DNA of 35,111 bases from Prevotella sp. GTDB taxonomy: Bacteria > Bacteroidota > Bacteroidia > Bacteroidales > Bacteroidaceae. Under the pieces are notes generated by a model. That model was given only the letters and a program-made list of their open reading frames with translations. It was not told where the DNA came from and did no database searches. Shown piece after piece: positions 27,748-35,111 of the stretch. How positions within the stretch are numbered: the first letter of the stretch is position 1; each line of letters opens with the position of its first letter. Location: contig JAFZBK010000057.1 of assembly GCA_017561825.1 (NCBI GenBank), positions 1 through 35,111 of the forward strand, written 5' to 3'. Made by a program: the position numbers and the translations under genes.

Positions 27748-29121
27748 TTAATTATCACTTGCCAGGCGCTCCTTGATCGTCTTTGATTCGGCCTCATAGC
27801 CGGGCTTGTCGAGCAGAGCAAACATATTCTTCTTATAGGCTTCCACACCTGGCTGGTTGAACGGGTTCACGCCAAGCACGTTGCCGCTGATGCCACAGGC
27901 AATCTCGAAGAAGTAGATGAGCTGTCCGATATAGTACTCGTTCAGCAGGGGCACGCTGATGCGGATGTTGGGCACGCCACCGTCAACATGTGCCAGACGT
28001 GTTCCTAACTCTGCCATCTTGTTTACCTCATCCACTCGCTTGCCAGCGAGGAAGTTCAAACCGTCGAGGTTCTCATCATCATTCGGGAAGAGCAGTTTCT
28101 TGTTCGGCTCCTCCACGCTGATAACAGTCTCGAAGATGGTGCGCTCACCTTCCTGAATCCACTGTCCCATAGAGTGGAGGTCGGTAGTGAAATCGCAAGA
28201 AGCGGGGAAGATACCCTTGTTCTCTTTACCCTCGCTCTCTCCATAGAGCTGCTTCCACCATTCAGAGATGAAGTGGAGCTTCGGCTGGTAGTTCACCATA
28301 ATCTCGATCTTCTTGCCAGCGCCGTACAGACCGTTGCGGATGGCAGCATACTGGGCAGCGATGTTATCCTCGAAGGGCACATCCTTGCCACAGGCTTTCT
28401 CCATCTCCTGAGCACCCTCCACCAGCTTTACGATATCAAAACCGGCACAAGCAATGGGTAGCAGACCTACCGGAGTGAGCACAGAGAAACGTCCACCTAC
28501 GTTATCAGGAATAATGAAGCTCTTATAGCCTTCCTTGTCAGCACAGGTGCGGGCAGCACCACGCTTGGCATCTGTCACGGCTACGATCACCTTCTTGGCC
28601 TCTTCCTTGCCGCGCTGATCCTCACACTGCTTCTTCAGCAGACGGAAGGTCAGGGCAGTCTCAGTGGTTGTACCACTCTTGGAGATATTGATCACGCCGA
28701 ACTTCTTGTCCTTCAGATAGTCGGTCAGCTCTGCGAGATAATCCTCTCCTATATTATTACCAGCAAACAATATCACGGGGGCCCCCTCCCGACCTCCCCC
28801 CGCAGAGGAGGCTAATAGCCAAGCAAACGAGTTGCCAAGCGCTTCAATAACGGCACGGGCACCAAGATAGCTACCGCCGATACCTGCTACTACCACAGCC
28901 TCGCAGTTCTCGCGAAGGGTGTTGGCACAATCCTGAACATCTTTCAGGAATTCAGGAGTGATCGATGACGGCAGATGTAGCCATCCCAAGAAATCGTTAC
29001 CTGGACAGGTACCGTTCTCCAATGCTTCCTGAGCAGCCTTCACCTGGGGCTCGAAAGCCTTCACCGCACCTTCCTTGAGGAAGCATGCAGCCTTTGTCAT
29101 GTCTAAAGAAATATTCTTCAT
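27748..29121 (-). CDS. pgi: Glucose-6-phosphate isomerase
   Basis: Interconverts glucose-6-phosphate and fructose-6-phosphate in glycolysis. The 457 residues match the compact Bacteroidetes form. Visible motifs are [14 protein letters not shown] (78-91), [30 protein letters not shown] and [13 protein letters not shown]; the KxxAL-like C-terminus contains the lysine helix. Residues about 103-113 ([11 protein letters not shown]) are an insertion, encoded by a GC-rich element at 28776-28812, in a surface stretch between the NSFAWL helix and the next strand. The gene lies between gpsA (39 nt upstream) and the HAD gene (9 nt downstream). Confidence 0.95.
   Translation of the reverse strand: MKNISLDMTKAACFLKEGAVKAFEPQVKAAQEALENGTCPGNDFLGWLHLPSSITPEFLKDVQDCANTLRENCEAVVVAGIGGSYLGARAVIEALGNSFAWLLASSAGGGREGAPVILFAGNNIGEDYLAELTDYLKDKKFGVINISKSGTTTETALTFRLLKKQCEDQRGKEEAKKVIVAVTDAKRGAARTCADKEGYKSFIIPDNVGGRFSVLTPVGLLPIACAGFDIVKLVEGAQEMEKACGKDVPFEDNIAAQYAAIRNGLYGAGKKIEIMVNYQPKLHFISEWWKQLYGESEGKENKGIFPASCDFTTDLHSMGQWIQEGERTIFETVISVEEPNKKLLFPNDDENLDGLNFLAGKRVDEVNKMAELGTRLAHVDGGVPNIRISVPLLNEYYIGQLIYFFEIACGISGNVLGVNPFNQPGVEAYKKNMFALLDKPGYEAESKTIKERLASDN
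28776..28812. repeat. GC-rich palindromic element inside pgi
   Basis: The element contains the perfect palindrome GGGGGCCCCC (28777-28786) and a CCTCC/GGAGG pair (28793-28797 with 28807-28811). Its base composition stands out sharply from the rest of pgi. It stays in frame and codes for a Gly-rich insertion. Confidence 0.7.
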
Positions 29122-29160
29122 CTTATTGTTTTTTAGTATTTTTGTTAGGATGTGTATGTC

Positions 29161-30156
29161 TTATCGGAAACTGTCGGTAAGGAGCTTGATCTCGATCTGC
29201 GGCGAGATACGCTCATACAATATATTATATACGGCATCGAGGATGGGCATATTGACGTGCATATGACGGTTGATCTCCTTCATACACTTCGTACCGAAAT
29301 AACCCTCGGCAATCATCTCCATCTCTATCTGTGCCGACTTCACACTATAGCCCTTACCGATCATGGTACCAAAAGTACGGTTGCGCGAGAAGTTGCTGTA
29401 GCCCGTTACAAGGAGGTCGCCCATATACACCGAGTCGTTGATGTTCCTTTCGATGGGATGCACGGTATTCAGGAACCTGTTCATCTCCTGTACAGCATTC
29501 GACATCAGTACGCTCTGGAAGTTATCACCGTATTTCAAACCGCTACAGATACCTGCCGCGATGGCATAGACATTCTTCAATACGGATGAATATTCGATGC
29601 CGATCACATCCGTGGAGGTCTTGGTCTTGATATAGTCAGATGCTATCAGATCGGCAAACGACTGTGCCTTCACCTTGTCATCACAACCGATGGTGAGGTA
29701 GGAGAGACGTTCCAGTGCCACCTCCTCAGCATGTGAAGGACCGCCGATGCAGGCCAGGTTCTCGTAGGGCACATCATATACCTGATGGAAATACTCGGAG
29801 CACACCAGGTTCTCATCGGGCACGATACCTTTGATGGCGGTGATAATGAACTTATCGCGGATGCGGGTCTTGAGTTTCTTCAGGTGGTTCTTCAGATAGG
29901 GTGAGGGCGTAACGAACACCAATGTATCGTAGTTCTGTACGATCTTGTTAATGTCACTGGAGAACGCAATCTCGTCAACATCGAAATGCACGCTCATCAA
30001 GTAGGCGGGGTTATGCCCCATCCGCTTGAAATCCTCTATGCGGTCGTCGCGGCGCATATACCACCCGATGTGATGGGTGTGGCCCACCACGATCTTGGCA
30101 ATGGCGGTTGCCCAGCTTCCGCCGCCAATAATGGCTATTCTACCGCAGTCGTACAC
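29161..30156 (-). CDS. gpsA: Glycerol-3-phosphate dehydrogenase (NAD(P)+)
   Basis: Reduces dihydroxyacetone phosphate to sn-glycerol-3-phosphate for phospholipid synthesis. The 331-residue protein has the Rossmann motif IIGGGSWATAIAK (9-21), the CIGGPSHAEE segment, and the substrate-binding block KNVYAIAAGICSGLKYGDN with its conserved lysine. MGDLLVTGYSNFSRNRTFG near residue 240 is also typical. It lies between lysS and pgi on the minus strand, with a 7-bp repeat array in the 36-nt gap to lysS. No separate promoter was seen. Confidence 0.95.
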   Translation of the reverse strand: MYDCGRIAIIGGGSWATAIAKIVVGHTHHIGWYMRRDDRIEDFKRMGHNPAYLMSVHFDVDEIAFSSDINKIVQNYDTLVFVTPSPYLKNHLKKLKTRIRDKFIITAIKGIVPDENLVCSEYFHQVYDVPYENLACIGGPSHAEEVALERLSYLTIGCDDKVKAQSFADLIASDYIKTKTSTDVIGIEYSSVLKNVYAIAAGICSGLKYGDNFQSVLMSNAVQEMNRFLNTVHPIERNINDSVYMGDLLVTGYSNFSRNRTFGTMIGKGYSVKSAQIEMEMIAEGYFGTKCMKEINRHMHVNMPILDAVYNILYERISPQIEIKLLTDSFR

Positions 30157-30162
30157 TTTCTA

Positions 30163-30190
30163 AATTGATAATTGACAATTGACAATTGAA
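30163..30190. repeat. 7-bp tandem repeat AATTGAM between lysS and gpsA
   Basis: Units start at 30163, 30170, 30177 and 30184: AATTGAT, two AATTGAC and AATTGAA, followed by AATTAGG. The array fills the gap and borders the TAA stop of lysS (30193-30195). Confidence 0.9.
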
Positions 30191-30192
30191 AA

Positions 30193-31941
30193 TTAGGCTT
30201 GCGCCTTTTCAATCCATTTGGCTACCTCATCTACAGAGGGCTTCTGCATATCGAGCTTGAACTTCTTCACGATGTCACCGATCTTCTGCTGCAGACCCTG
30301 TGCCTTCTCGTCCTTGATGTTCTGCACGAGGTTGAAACCGATCTTGCGCAGTACGGGAACCCATTCCTCGGGAACACCGATCTCAGCCCATTCAGCCACA
30401 GTGCTCTGCGGCACCTTCTTCTCGGGCTTCATCTGCGGGAAGAACAATACTTCCTGGATGAAGGTCTTACCTGTCATGAGCATCACTAGTCGGTCGATAC
30501 CAATACCGATACCGCTGGTAGGCGGCATTCCGTATTGCAGGGCGCGGAGGAAGTCCTGATCGATGATCATGGCCTCGTCGTCACCCTTGTCAGCTAACTT
30601 CATCTGCTCTACGAAACGCTCTTCCTGATCAATGGGATCATTGAGCTCAGAATAGGCATTAGCCAACTCCTTACCGTTCACCATCAGCTCGAAACGTTCA
30701 GTGAGTCCTGGCTTTGAACGGTGCATCTTGGTGAGCGGTGACATCTCCACGGGATAGTCGGTGATGAAGGTAGGCTGGATAAAGGTGCCTTCGCAGAATT
30801 CACCGAAGAGCTCATCAATCAGCTTACCCTTACCCATGGTCTCATCCACTTCCATGCCCTTTGACAGACAGAAGGCGCGGATTTCCTCTTCGGTCTTACC
30901 GCTGCAGTCGAAACCAGTCTTCTCCTGGATAGCCTCTAAGATAGGAAGTCTTCTATACGGAGCCTTGAACGATACAATCTGTCCGTCGATCTCGCGTTCG
31001 GGCTTGCCGTTCACAGCAATACAGATGGTCTCCAGAAGTTTCTCTGTGAACGACATCATCCAGTTGTAATCCTTGTACTGCACATACAGCTCCATGCAGG
31101 TGAACTCGGGGTTGTGGTTGCGGTCCATACCTTCGTTACGGAAGTTCTTACCGATCTCATACACACCTTCGAAACCACCCACGATGAGGCGCTTCAGATA
31201 GAGCTCTGTAGCGATACGCATATACATATCCTGATCAAGGGCATTGAAATGCGTGATGAAAGGACGGGCTGATGCACCACCGGCAATCATCTGCAATGTG
31301 GGGGTTTCCACCTCGGTATAACCAGCTTCATCCAGAACCTTTCTTAAAGTACGGATAACCGTTGCTCGCTGCAGGAAGGTATCCTTGACACCCTCGTTCA
31401 CAACAAGATCCACATAGCGCTGACGATAGCGCAGCTCGGGATCATCAAACTTATCGTATGCCACACCATCCTTGTATTTCACGATGGGCAGCGGTTTCAG
31501 ACTCTTTGCCAACAAGGTGAGCTCCTTGGCATGAACCGAGATCTCACCAGTCTGGGTACGGAACACAAAACCCTTGATACCGATGAAGTCACCGATATCC
31601 ATGAGTTTCTTAAATACCGTATTATATAAATCCTTGTTCTCTTCAGGACAGATATCATCGCGGGTAATATACACCTGAATCCTGCCCTTGGAGTCCTGAA
31701 GCTCCACAAAAGAGGCCTTGCCCATCACGCGGCGACTCATCATTCTTCCGGCAATGCAAACCTGGGGCAGCTCTTCTCCTTCCACATTCCACATTCCACT
31801 TTCTACATTGTTACGGATGTCGGTGCTGAAGGCATTGGTTGCATACTCAGCTGCAGGGTAGGGGTTGATACCCATGTTGCGCAGTTCCTGCAGACTCTCG
31901 CGTCTGCCTATTTCCTGCTCACTTAATTCTAAAACATTCAT
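30193..31941 (-). CDS. lysS: Lysyl-tRNA synthetase, class II
   Basis: Charges tRNA-Lys with lysine. The 582-residue protein has an N-terminal OB-fold (about 60-160), class II motif 2 in FRNEGMDRNHNPEFT and motif 3 in GIGIGIDRLVMLMTG. A C-terminal extension of about 75 residues follows motif 3, as in other Bacteroidetes. Residues about 45-55 (NVESGMWNVEG) precede the OB-fold and are encoded by a 7-bp repeat, in a region where relatives I recall are shorter. It is the first gene of a lysS-gpsA-pgi-HAD cluster and has two candidate promoters upstream. Its leader from the nearer one is only about 16 nt. Confidence 0.96.
   Translation of the reverse strand: MNVLELSEQEIGRRESLQELRNMGINPYPAAEYATNAFSTDIRNNVESGMWNVEGEELPQVCIAGRMMSRRVMGKASFVELQDSKGRIQVYITRDDICPEENKDLYNTVFKKLMDIGDFIGIKGFVFRTQTGEISVHAKELTLLAKSLKPLPIVKYKDGVAYDKFDDPELRYRQRYVDLVVNEGVKDTFLQRATVIRTLRKVLDEAGYTEVETPTLQMIAGGASARPFITHFNALDQDMYMRIATELYLKRLIVGGFEGVYEIGKNFRNEGMDRNHNPEFTCMELYVQYKDYNWMMSFTEKLLETICIAVNGKPEREIDGQIVSFKAPYRRLPILEAIQEKTGFDCSGKTEEEIRAFCLSKGMEVDETMGKGKLIDELFGEFCEGTFIQPTFITDYPVEMSPLTKMHRSKPGLTERFELMVNGKELANAYSELNDPIDQEERFVEQMKLADKGDDEAMIIDQDFLRALQYGMPPTSGIGIGIDRLVMLMTGKTFIQEVLFFPQMKPEKKVPQSTVAEWAEIGVPEEWVPVLRKIGFNLVQNIKDEKAQGLQQKIGDIVKKFKLDMQKPSVDEVAKWIEKAQA
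31780..31807. repeat. 7-bp tandem repeat TTCCACA inside lysS
   Basis: Four units start at 31780, 31787, 31794 and 31801 (two TTCCACA, then TTCCACT and TTCTACA). It is the same family as 26983-27010 and is read in lysS as VESGMWNVE. Confidence 0.9.
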
Positions 31942-31963
31942 ATTCTATTGTTGTTTTTATGGT

Positions 31964-31995
31964 GCAAAGTTACGAAAAGTCGAGAGCAGGACAAA
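31964..31995 (-). promoter_or_regulatory. lysS proximal promoter
   Basis: On the minus strand TTTG (31995-31992), 19 nt, then TAACTTTGC (31972-31964). The spacer contains CTCGACTTTTCG, the same as in the glnA promoter, and GAAG-TACT and CGG blocks lie further upstream, so this is a third copy of the module. Confidence 0.75.
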
Positions 31996-32048
31996 ACAAA
32001 TTCCTTTGTTTTTTATGCCGAGACGTAGTAACTTCGCCAATTTTATTG

Positions 32049-32080
32049 GCAAAGATACGAAGAAGTATGCGAAAAACAAA
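32049..32080 (-). promoter_or_regulatory. lysS distal promoter
   Basis: On the minus strand TTTG (32080-32077), 19 nt, then TATCTTTGC (32057-32049). A transcript from here would run through the proximal promoter into lysS. Confidence 0.6.
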
Positions 32081-32130
32081 ATAATACGTTTATTTTCATT
32101 GATGATGGAGGTTATTCAAAGAAAAAATAT

Positions 32131-32139
32131 TACCTTTGC
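32131..32139 (+). promoter_or_regulatory. -7 element for the GH43 operon
   Basis: TACCTTTGC fits the consensus and lies 30 nt before the start codon. No clear TTTG is seen at the expected -33 position. Confidence 0.6.
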
Positions 32140-32169
32140 AATGATTATTATCAACGCTATCACAAACAA

Positions 32170-33534
32170 ATGAAGAATATGAAAAAATTATTAGTATCAT
32201 TACTACTACTGAGCACACTCAGCGTGTATGCCCAGAATCCGGTTATCCGTCATCTGTACTCGGCCGACCCGACGGCTCGAGTATTCAATGGTAAGGTGTA
32301 TCTCTATCCGTCGCATGACATCTTCCCTCCTGAGGGACAGCGTCAGGACTGGTTCTGCATGGAGGACTATCACGTGTTCTCTTCTGAGGATCTGATCGAC
32401 TGGACCGACCATGGTGTGATCGTTACTCAGAACAAGGTGCCTTGGGTAAGACCGAACTCCTATTCGATGTGGGCACCCGACTGTGTCTATAGAAACGGTA
32501 AGTACTATTTCTATTTCCCATCCGCTCCTGCAGCTGGTAGAGGTGGATTCGCCGTGGGTGTGGCCATAGCTGATAATCCCGAAGGACCGTTCATTCCTGA
32601 ACCGGAACCCATTGCGGGTATCAACGGTATCGATCCCTGTGTGCTTCAGGCATCTGATGGTAATGCTTACATCTTCTGGGGTAACGGTCGTTGCGCCAAG
32701 CTCAAGGAGAATATGAAGGAGCTGGCTGATGACAACCCCAAGGAAGTTGTGAAGTGGGGTAACCGCGAGATGGAGATGGTAGGTGCCAACTGTCTGCAAG
32801 GACTGCCCAACCGTCAGGCTGAAGGTCCGTTCGCCTTTGAATACAACGGAAACTATTACCTCACCTATCCTTATGTAAGAGAGAATACCGAGGTGCTGGG
32901 TTATGCTATGAGTAAGAACCCGATGGGCCCTTATGAGTACAAAGGACTGATCATGGCTGAGCATGCCAATGGTTGCTGGACCAACCACCATAGCATCATC
33001 AACTACAAAGGACAGTGGTATCTGTTCTATCATCATAACGATTATTCGCCCAATGATGACAAGCGTCGTTCGGTATGTATCGAGAAACTGTTCTTCAATC
33101 CTGACGGAACCATTCAGGAGGTGAAGCCGACATTGCGCGGTGTAGGTATCTCAGATGCTACCAAGCAGATCCAGATCGAACGCTATAGCGACAAGAGCAA
33201 CAATATGGATATCCAGTATCTCGACACCACCAACTACTTCAAAGGGTGGTCGTCCGACTTCCAGAAAGGTAGCTGGCTGCGTTACAATGATGTTGATTTC
33301 AGTAAGGCAACAGGTAAGCAGGTGACTCTGATGGTGAAGACTGACGGAAAGGCAACCCTTTCTGTTCGTGTAGGCAGTGCTACGGCTGCCCCGCTTGCCG
33401 TTGCCAAGATCAAGAAGCGTATTCCTTGGTGTGAAGTACCTGTCAAGATCAAGAACGTTCCCACGGGTAAGCAGGATCTCTTCGTTACTTGTGAGGATGG
33501 ATCTGCCAGTGTTGACTGGGTACAGTTCAAATAA
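32170..33534 (+). CDS. GH43 glycosidase with C-terminal CBM6-like domain, exported
   Basis: Probably a beta-xylosidase or alpha-L-arabinofuranosidase acting on plant hemicellulose. Residues 1-21 form a signal peptide ending VYAQN. The five-bladed propeller carries the three catalytic acids: Asp33 in YSADPTARV, Asp155 in GIDPCV and Glu218 in QAEGPFAF. The WAPD motif (101-104) is typical of GH43. Residues about 330-454 form a beta-sandwich resembling CBM6. Which sugar is released cannot be fixed from sequence. A second in-frame ATG (MKKLL) nine bases later is possible. It is followed after only 5 nt by the thioesterase gene, with no terminator. Confidence 0.9.
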   Translation: MKNMKKLLVSLLLLSTLSVYAQNPVIRHLYSADPTARVFNGKVYLYPSHDIFPPEGQRQDWFCMEDYHVFSSEDLIDWTDHGVIVTQNKVPWVRPNSYSMWAPDCVYRNGKYYFYFPSAPAAGRGGFAVGVAIADNPEGPFIPEPEPIAGINGIDPCVLQASDGNAYIFWGNGRCAKLKENMKELADDNPKEVVKWGNREMEMVGANCLQGLPNRQAEGPFAFEYNGNYYLTYPYVRENTEVLGYAMSKNPMGPYEYKGLIMAEHANGCWTNHHSIINYKGQWYLFYHHNDYSPNDDKRRSVCIEKLFFNPDGTIQEVKPTLRGVGISDATKQIQIERYSDKSNNMDIQYLDTTNYFKGWSSDFQKGSWLRYNDVDFSKATGKQVTLMVKTDGKATLSVRVGSATAAPLAVAKIKKRIPWCEVPVKIKNVPTGKQDLFVTCEDGSASVDWVQFK

Positions 33535-33539
33535 TAGAT

Positions 33540-33962
33540 ATGGATGTAGAAGCTGTTAAGAAAATCATTGCAAAAGAACCGAACCTCTCGACAGCGTTGG
33601 GTATGGAGTTCTATTCCACCCCCGAAGAGGATACCTGCATGGCGGTGATGCAAGTGGATCAACGCAACCGGCAACCCTTCGGCTTTCTCAGTGGCGGCGC
33701 TTCATTGGCACTGGCAGAGAACGTGGCGGGTGTGGGCTCTACAGCCCTTTGTCCAGGTAAGATCTGCGTGGGCATCAGCGTGAGCGGTGATCATGTCAAG
33801 GCGGTGTCTGAAGGTGATACGGTGACGGCTCATGCCAAACTGGTGAGTAAAGGACGCACACTCCATGTGTGGGACGTGAAGATCGTGAATTCATCCAATG
33901 AGCTGATCTCCAACGTACATGTCACCAATTATATTATCAGTCCGAAAAGGAGTGGGAAATGA
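33540..33962 (+). CDS. menI: Hotdog-fold thioesterase, probable DHNA-CoA hydrolase
   Basis: A 140-residue PaaI/YdiI-type thioesterase. The motif FGFLSGGASLALAENVAG holds the catalytic Glu, and VGISVSGDHVKAVSEGDTV is the usual second block. In Bacteroidetes such genes beside isochorismate synthase are taken to hydrolyse 1,4-dihydroxy-2-naphthoyl-CoA in menaquinone synthesis. The next gene supports this, but the substrate is inferred from context. Its stop overlaps the isochorismate synthase start by 4 nt (ATGA), and it begins 5 nt after the GH43 stop. Confidence 0.82.
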   Translation: MDVEAVKKIIAKEPNLSTALGMEFYSTPEEDTCMAVMQVDQRNRQPFGFLSGGASLALAENVAGVGSTALCPGKICVGISVSGDHVKAVSEGDTVTAHAKLVSKGRTLHVWDVKIVNSSNELISNVHVTNYIISPKRSGK

Positions 33963-35095
33963 CGAGCTTTGCCTTGTATCGATTACCGTATCAGACCACT
34001 CAGACGCTGATGGTTCAGCATGAGGGACAGCCGAGGGAACTGAAGTCGTTTACCGAACTGAACGGCAAGAACGGCTTCGTGATGGCTCCCTTTGCAGTCT
34101 CTCCTGATCAGCCGATGTTGCTGATCGAGCCGGAGGAGATCAAGATAGTGGATAGTGGAGAGTGTAGAGTGGAGAGTTTGCTTCCGCAGTGGCAAACAGT
34201 TCAGGTGACTGGCGCGGTAGCAAACTCTCCGTTCTACACTCTCAGTTCTCAACTCCCCAACCGTGCTCGTTATCACATCGACTTCTCCAACTTTCATTCC
34301 AATCTGTTGAACGGGGAGTTCCAAAAGATTGTGCTGTCACGATGCGTACAAGAAAAAAGGAGAGAGGAGCAGTCACCGCTGACCTTATTCCAGAAGGCAT
34401 GTGATATGTATCCGCGTATGTTCATCTCGCTGGTCTATACTCCACAGAGCGGTATGTGGTTGATGGCGACACCTGAGATTCTGTTGGAAGGAGGCGGGAA
34501 TGACTGGCATACCATTGCTCTTGCGGGAACGATGAAGTTGGAGGGGGAGTCACTATCCTTTGATTCACCGCCATCTCAAGGAGAAATGAGGATGACTGAC
34601 ATCACCTGGACAACGAAGAATATCCAGGAACAACGGTATGTGGCTACCTATCTGATGGAGTGCCTGGAGCATTTCTCCAGTCAGATAACAGAGGAAGGAC
34701 CTTACACGGCGCGGGCTGCCAACCTGGTACATCTGCGGAGTGATTTCAATTTCGTCATGGAAGATACGCAACGGATAGGTGAACTGATCCGTTCGCTCCA
34801 TCCTACGCCAGCGGTATGCGGACTGCCAAAACAGCAAGCATTCGACTTTATCCGACGGAATGAATCACAATCACGCCAATATTATAGCGGCTTCTCTGGT
34901 CCTTTGAACCTCTCGCCTGACTCCCCAAAGGATGCTCAGACGCATCTCTTTGTCTCTTTGCGGTGCATGCAGATCCTTGCTGACAGCTACATTCTCTATG
35001 CAGGTGGCGGTTTACTCAAGGACAGCGTGGAAGAGCAGGAGTGGGAAGAGACAGAGGAAAAGCTTGAAACAATGCGTCTTCTAATTGAAAATTGA
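33959..35095 (+). CDS. menF: Isochorismate synthase
   Basis: Converts chorismate to isochorismate, the first committed step to menaquinone. The 378-residue chorismate-binding fold shows QKIVLSRC, TPEILLEG, ALAGTMK, TKNIQEQRYVATYL, LHPTPAVCGLPK and SRQYYSGFSGPL in the usual order. The nearby thioesterase favours a menaquinone role over a siderophore role. Residues about 62-100, in the poorly conserved N-terminal part, are encoded by two opposed 7-bp repeat arrays that form a 23-bp hairpin. The last residues (IEN) and the TGA stop come from a third array, AATTGAA, which continues to the window edge. Further men genes probably follow outside the window. Confidence 0.88.
   Translation: MTSFALYRLPYQTTQTLMVQHEGQPRELKSFTELNGKNGFVMAPFAVSPDQPMLLIEPEEIKIVDSGECRVESLLPQWQTVQVTGAVANSPFYTLSSQLPNRARYHIDFSNFHSNLLNGEFQKIVLSRCVQEKRREEQSPLTLFQKACDMYPRMFISLVYTPQSGMWLMATPEILLEGGGNDWHTIALAGTMKLEGESLSFDSPPSQGEMRMTDITWTTKNIQEQRYVATYLMECLEHFSSQITEEGPYTARAANLVHLRSDFNFVMEDTQRIGELIRSLHPTPAVCGLPKQQAFDFIRRNESQSRQYYSGFSGPLNLSPDSPKDAQTHLFVSLRCMQILADSYILYAGGGLLKDSVEEQEWEETEEKLETMRLLIEN
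34145..34257 (+). repeat. Inverted pair of 7-bp arrays inside menF
   Basis: The left array has five units (ATAGTGG, then AGAGTGK types) from 34145 to 34179. The right array has five units with consensus NRYTCTC from 34223 to 34257. Arms 34158-34180 and 34221-34243 pair over 23 bp with two G-U pairs and a 40-nt loop. All of it is translated. Confidence 0.85.
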
Positions 35096-35111
35096 AAATT
35101 GAAAATTGAAA
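35083..35111. repeat. 7-bp tandem repeat AATTGAA, cut by the window end
   Basis: Four exact AATTGAA units start at 35083, 35090, 35097 and 35104, and a fifth begins at 35111. The first two supply the menF stop codon (TGA 35093-35095). Confidence 0.92.

Noticed and set aside
34145-34257. menF repeat region as evidence of a pseudogene
   Set aside because: The reading frame is intact through the region, and all chorismate-binding motifs follow in order.

Overview
The window looks like chromosomal DNA of a Bacteroidales bacterium, most likely Prevotella in the broad sense. The evidence is the sigma-ABfr-type promoters (TTTG, about 20 nt, then TAnnTTTGC) in front of most transcription units, the absence of strong Shine-Dalgarno sites, a PorQ-like type IX secretion gene, a lysS-gpsA-pgi cluster, and several secreted plant-glycan hydrolases. 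The genus is inferred from these features, not from a database search. All large genes appear intact. I see no tRNA, rRNA, CRISPR array, prophage or complete insertion sequence.

Layout. 1-287: intergenic DNA with an orphan promoter, two hairpins and the glnA promoter. 288-1796 (+): glutamine synthetase, convergent with a minus-strand pair (6466-1821) of GH94 cellobiose phosphorylase and an ADP-forming acyl-CoA synthetase. 6728-15450 (+): a giant alpha-2-macroglobulin, a DUF1573 lipid-free exported protein, MeaB GTPase and IspH. 17132-15451 (-): PorQ then cytidylate kinase. 17239-19708 (+): TonB, a polyprenyl diphosphate synthase and TatD, joined by 4-nt ATGA overlaps. 19870-19757 (-): a possible 37-residue acidic protein. 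20078-25339 (+): GH2 beta-galactosidase and GH51 arabinofuranosidase, each with its own promoter. 25650-25399 (-): a GlsB-type membrane protein. 25850-26956 (+): MnmA. 31941-26953 (-): LysS, GpsA, Pgi and a HAD phosphatase. 32170-35095 (+): GH43 glycosidase, a hotdog thioesterase (probable MenI) and isochorismate synthase.

Together the genes describe a glycan-degrading anaerobe. GH2, GH51 and GH43 release sugars outside the cytoplasm. The GH94 enzyme phosphorolyses cellobiose inside the cell, and Pgi feeds glycolysis. The acyl-CoA synthetase can recover ATP from acyl-CoA. MeaB points to a B12-dependent methylmalonyl-CoA mutase elsewhere in the genome. IspH, the polyprenyl synthase and the last two genes supply isoprenoids and menaquinone.

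The most unusual content is repetitive rather than a new gene cassette. There are three five-unit arrays of a 9-bp repeat (CTAGTANNN in the sense direction of the host gene), two of them in frame inside enzyme genes. There are also at least eight arrays with an exact 7-bp period but different unit sequences, between genes and inside genes, some supplying stop codons. Two GC-rich palindromic elements lie in or at the ends of coding sequences. Several of these repeats create extra residues in otherwise conserved proteins. A SusC-like VVVGYGTQKK segment in the alpha-2-macroglobulin and a promoter that should give a leaderless mnmA mRNA are further points of interest.
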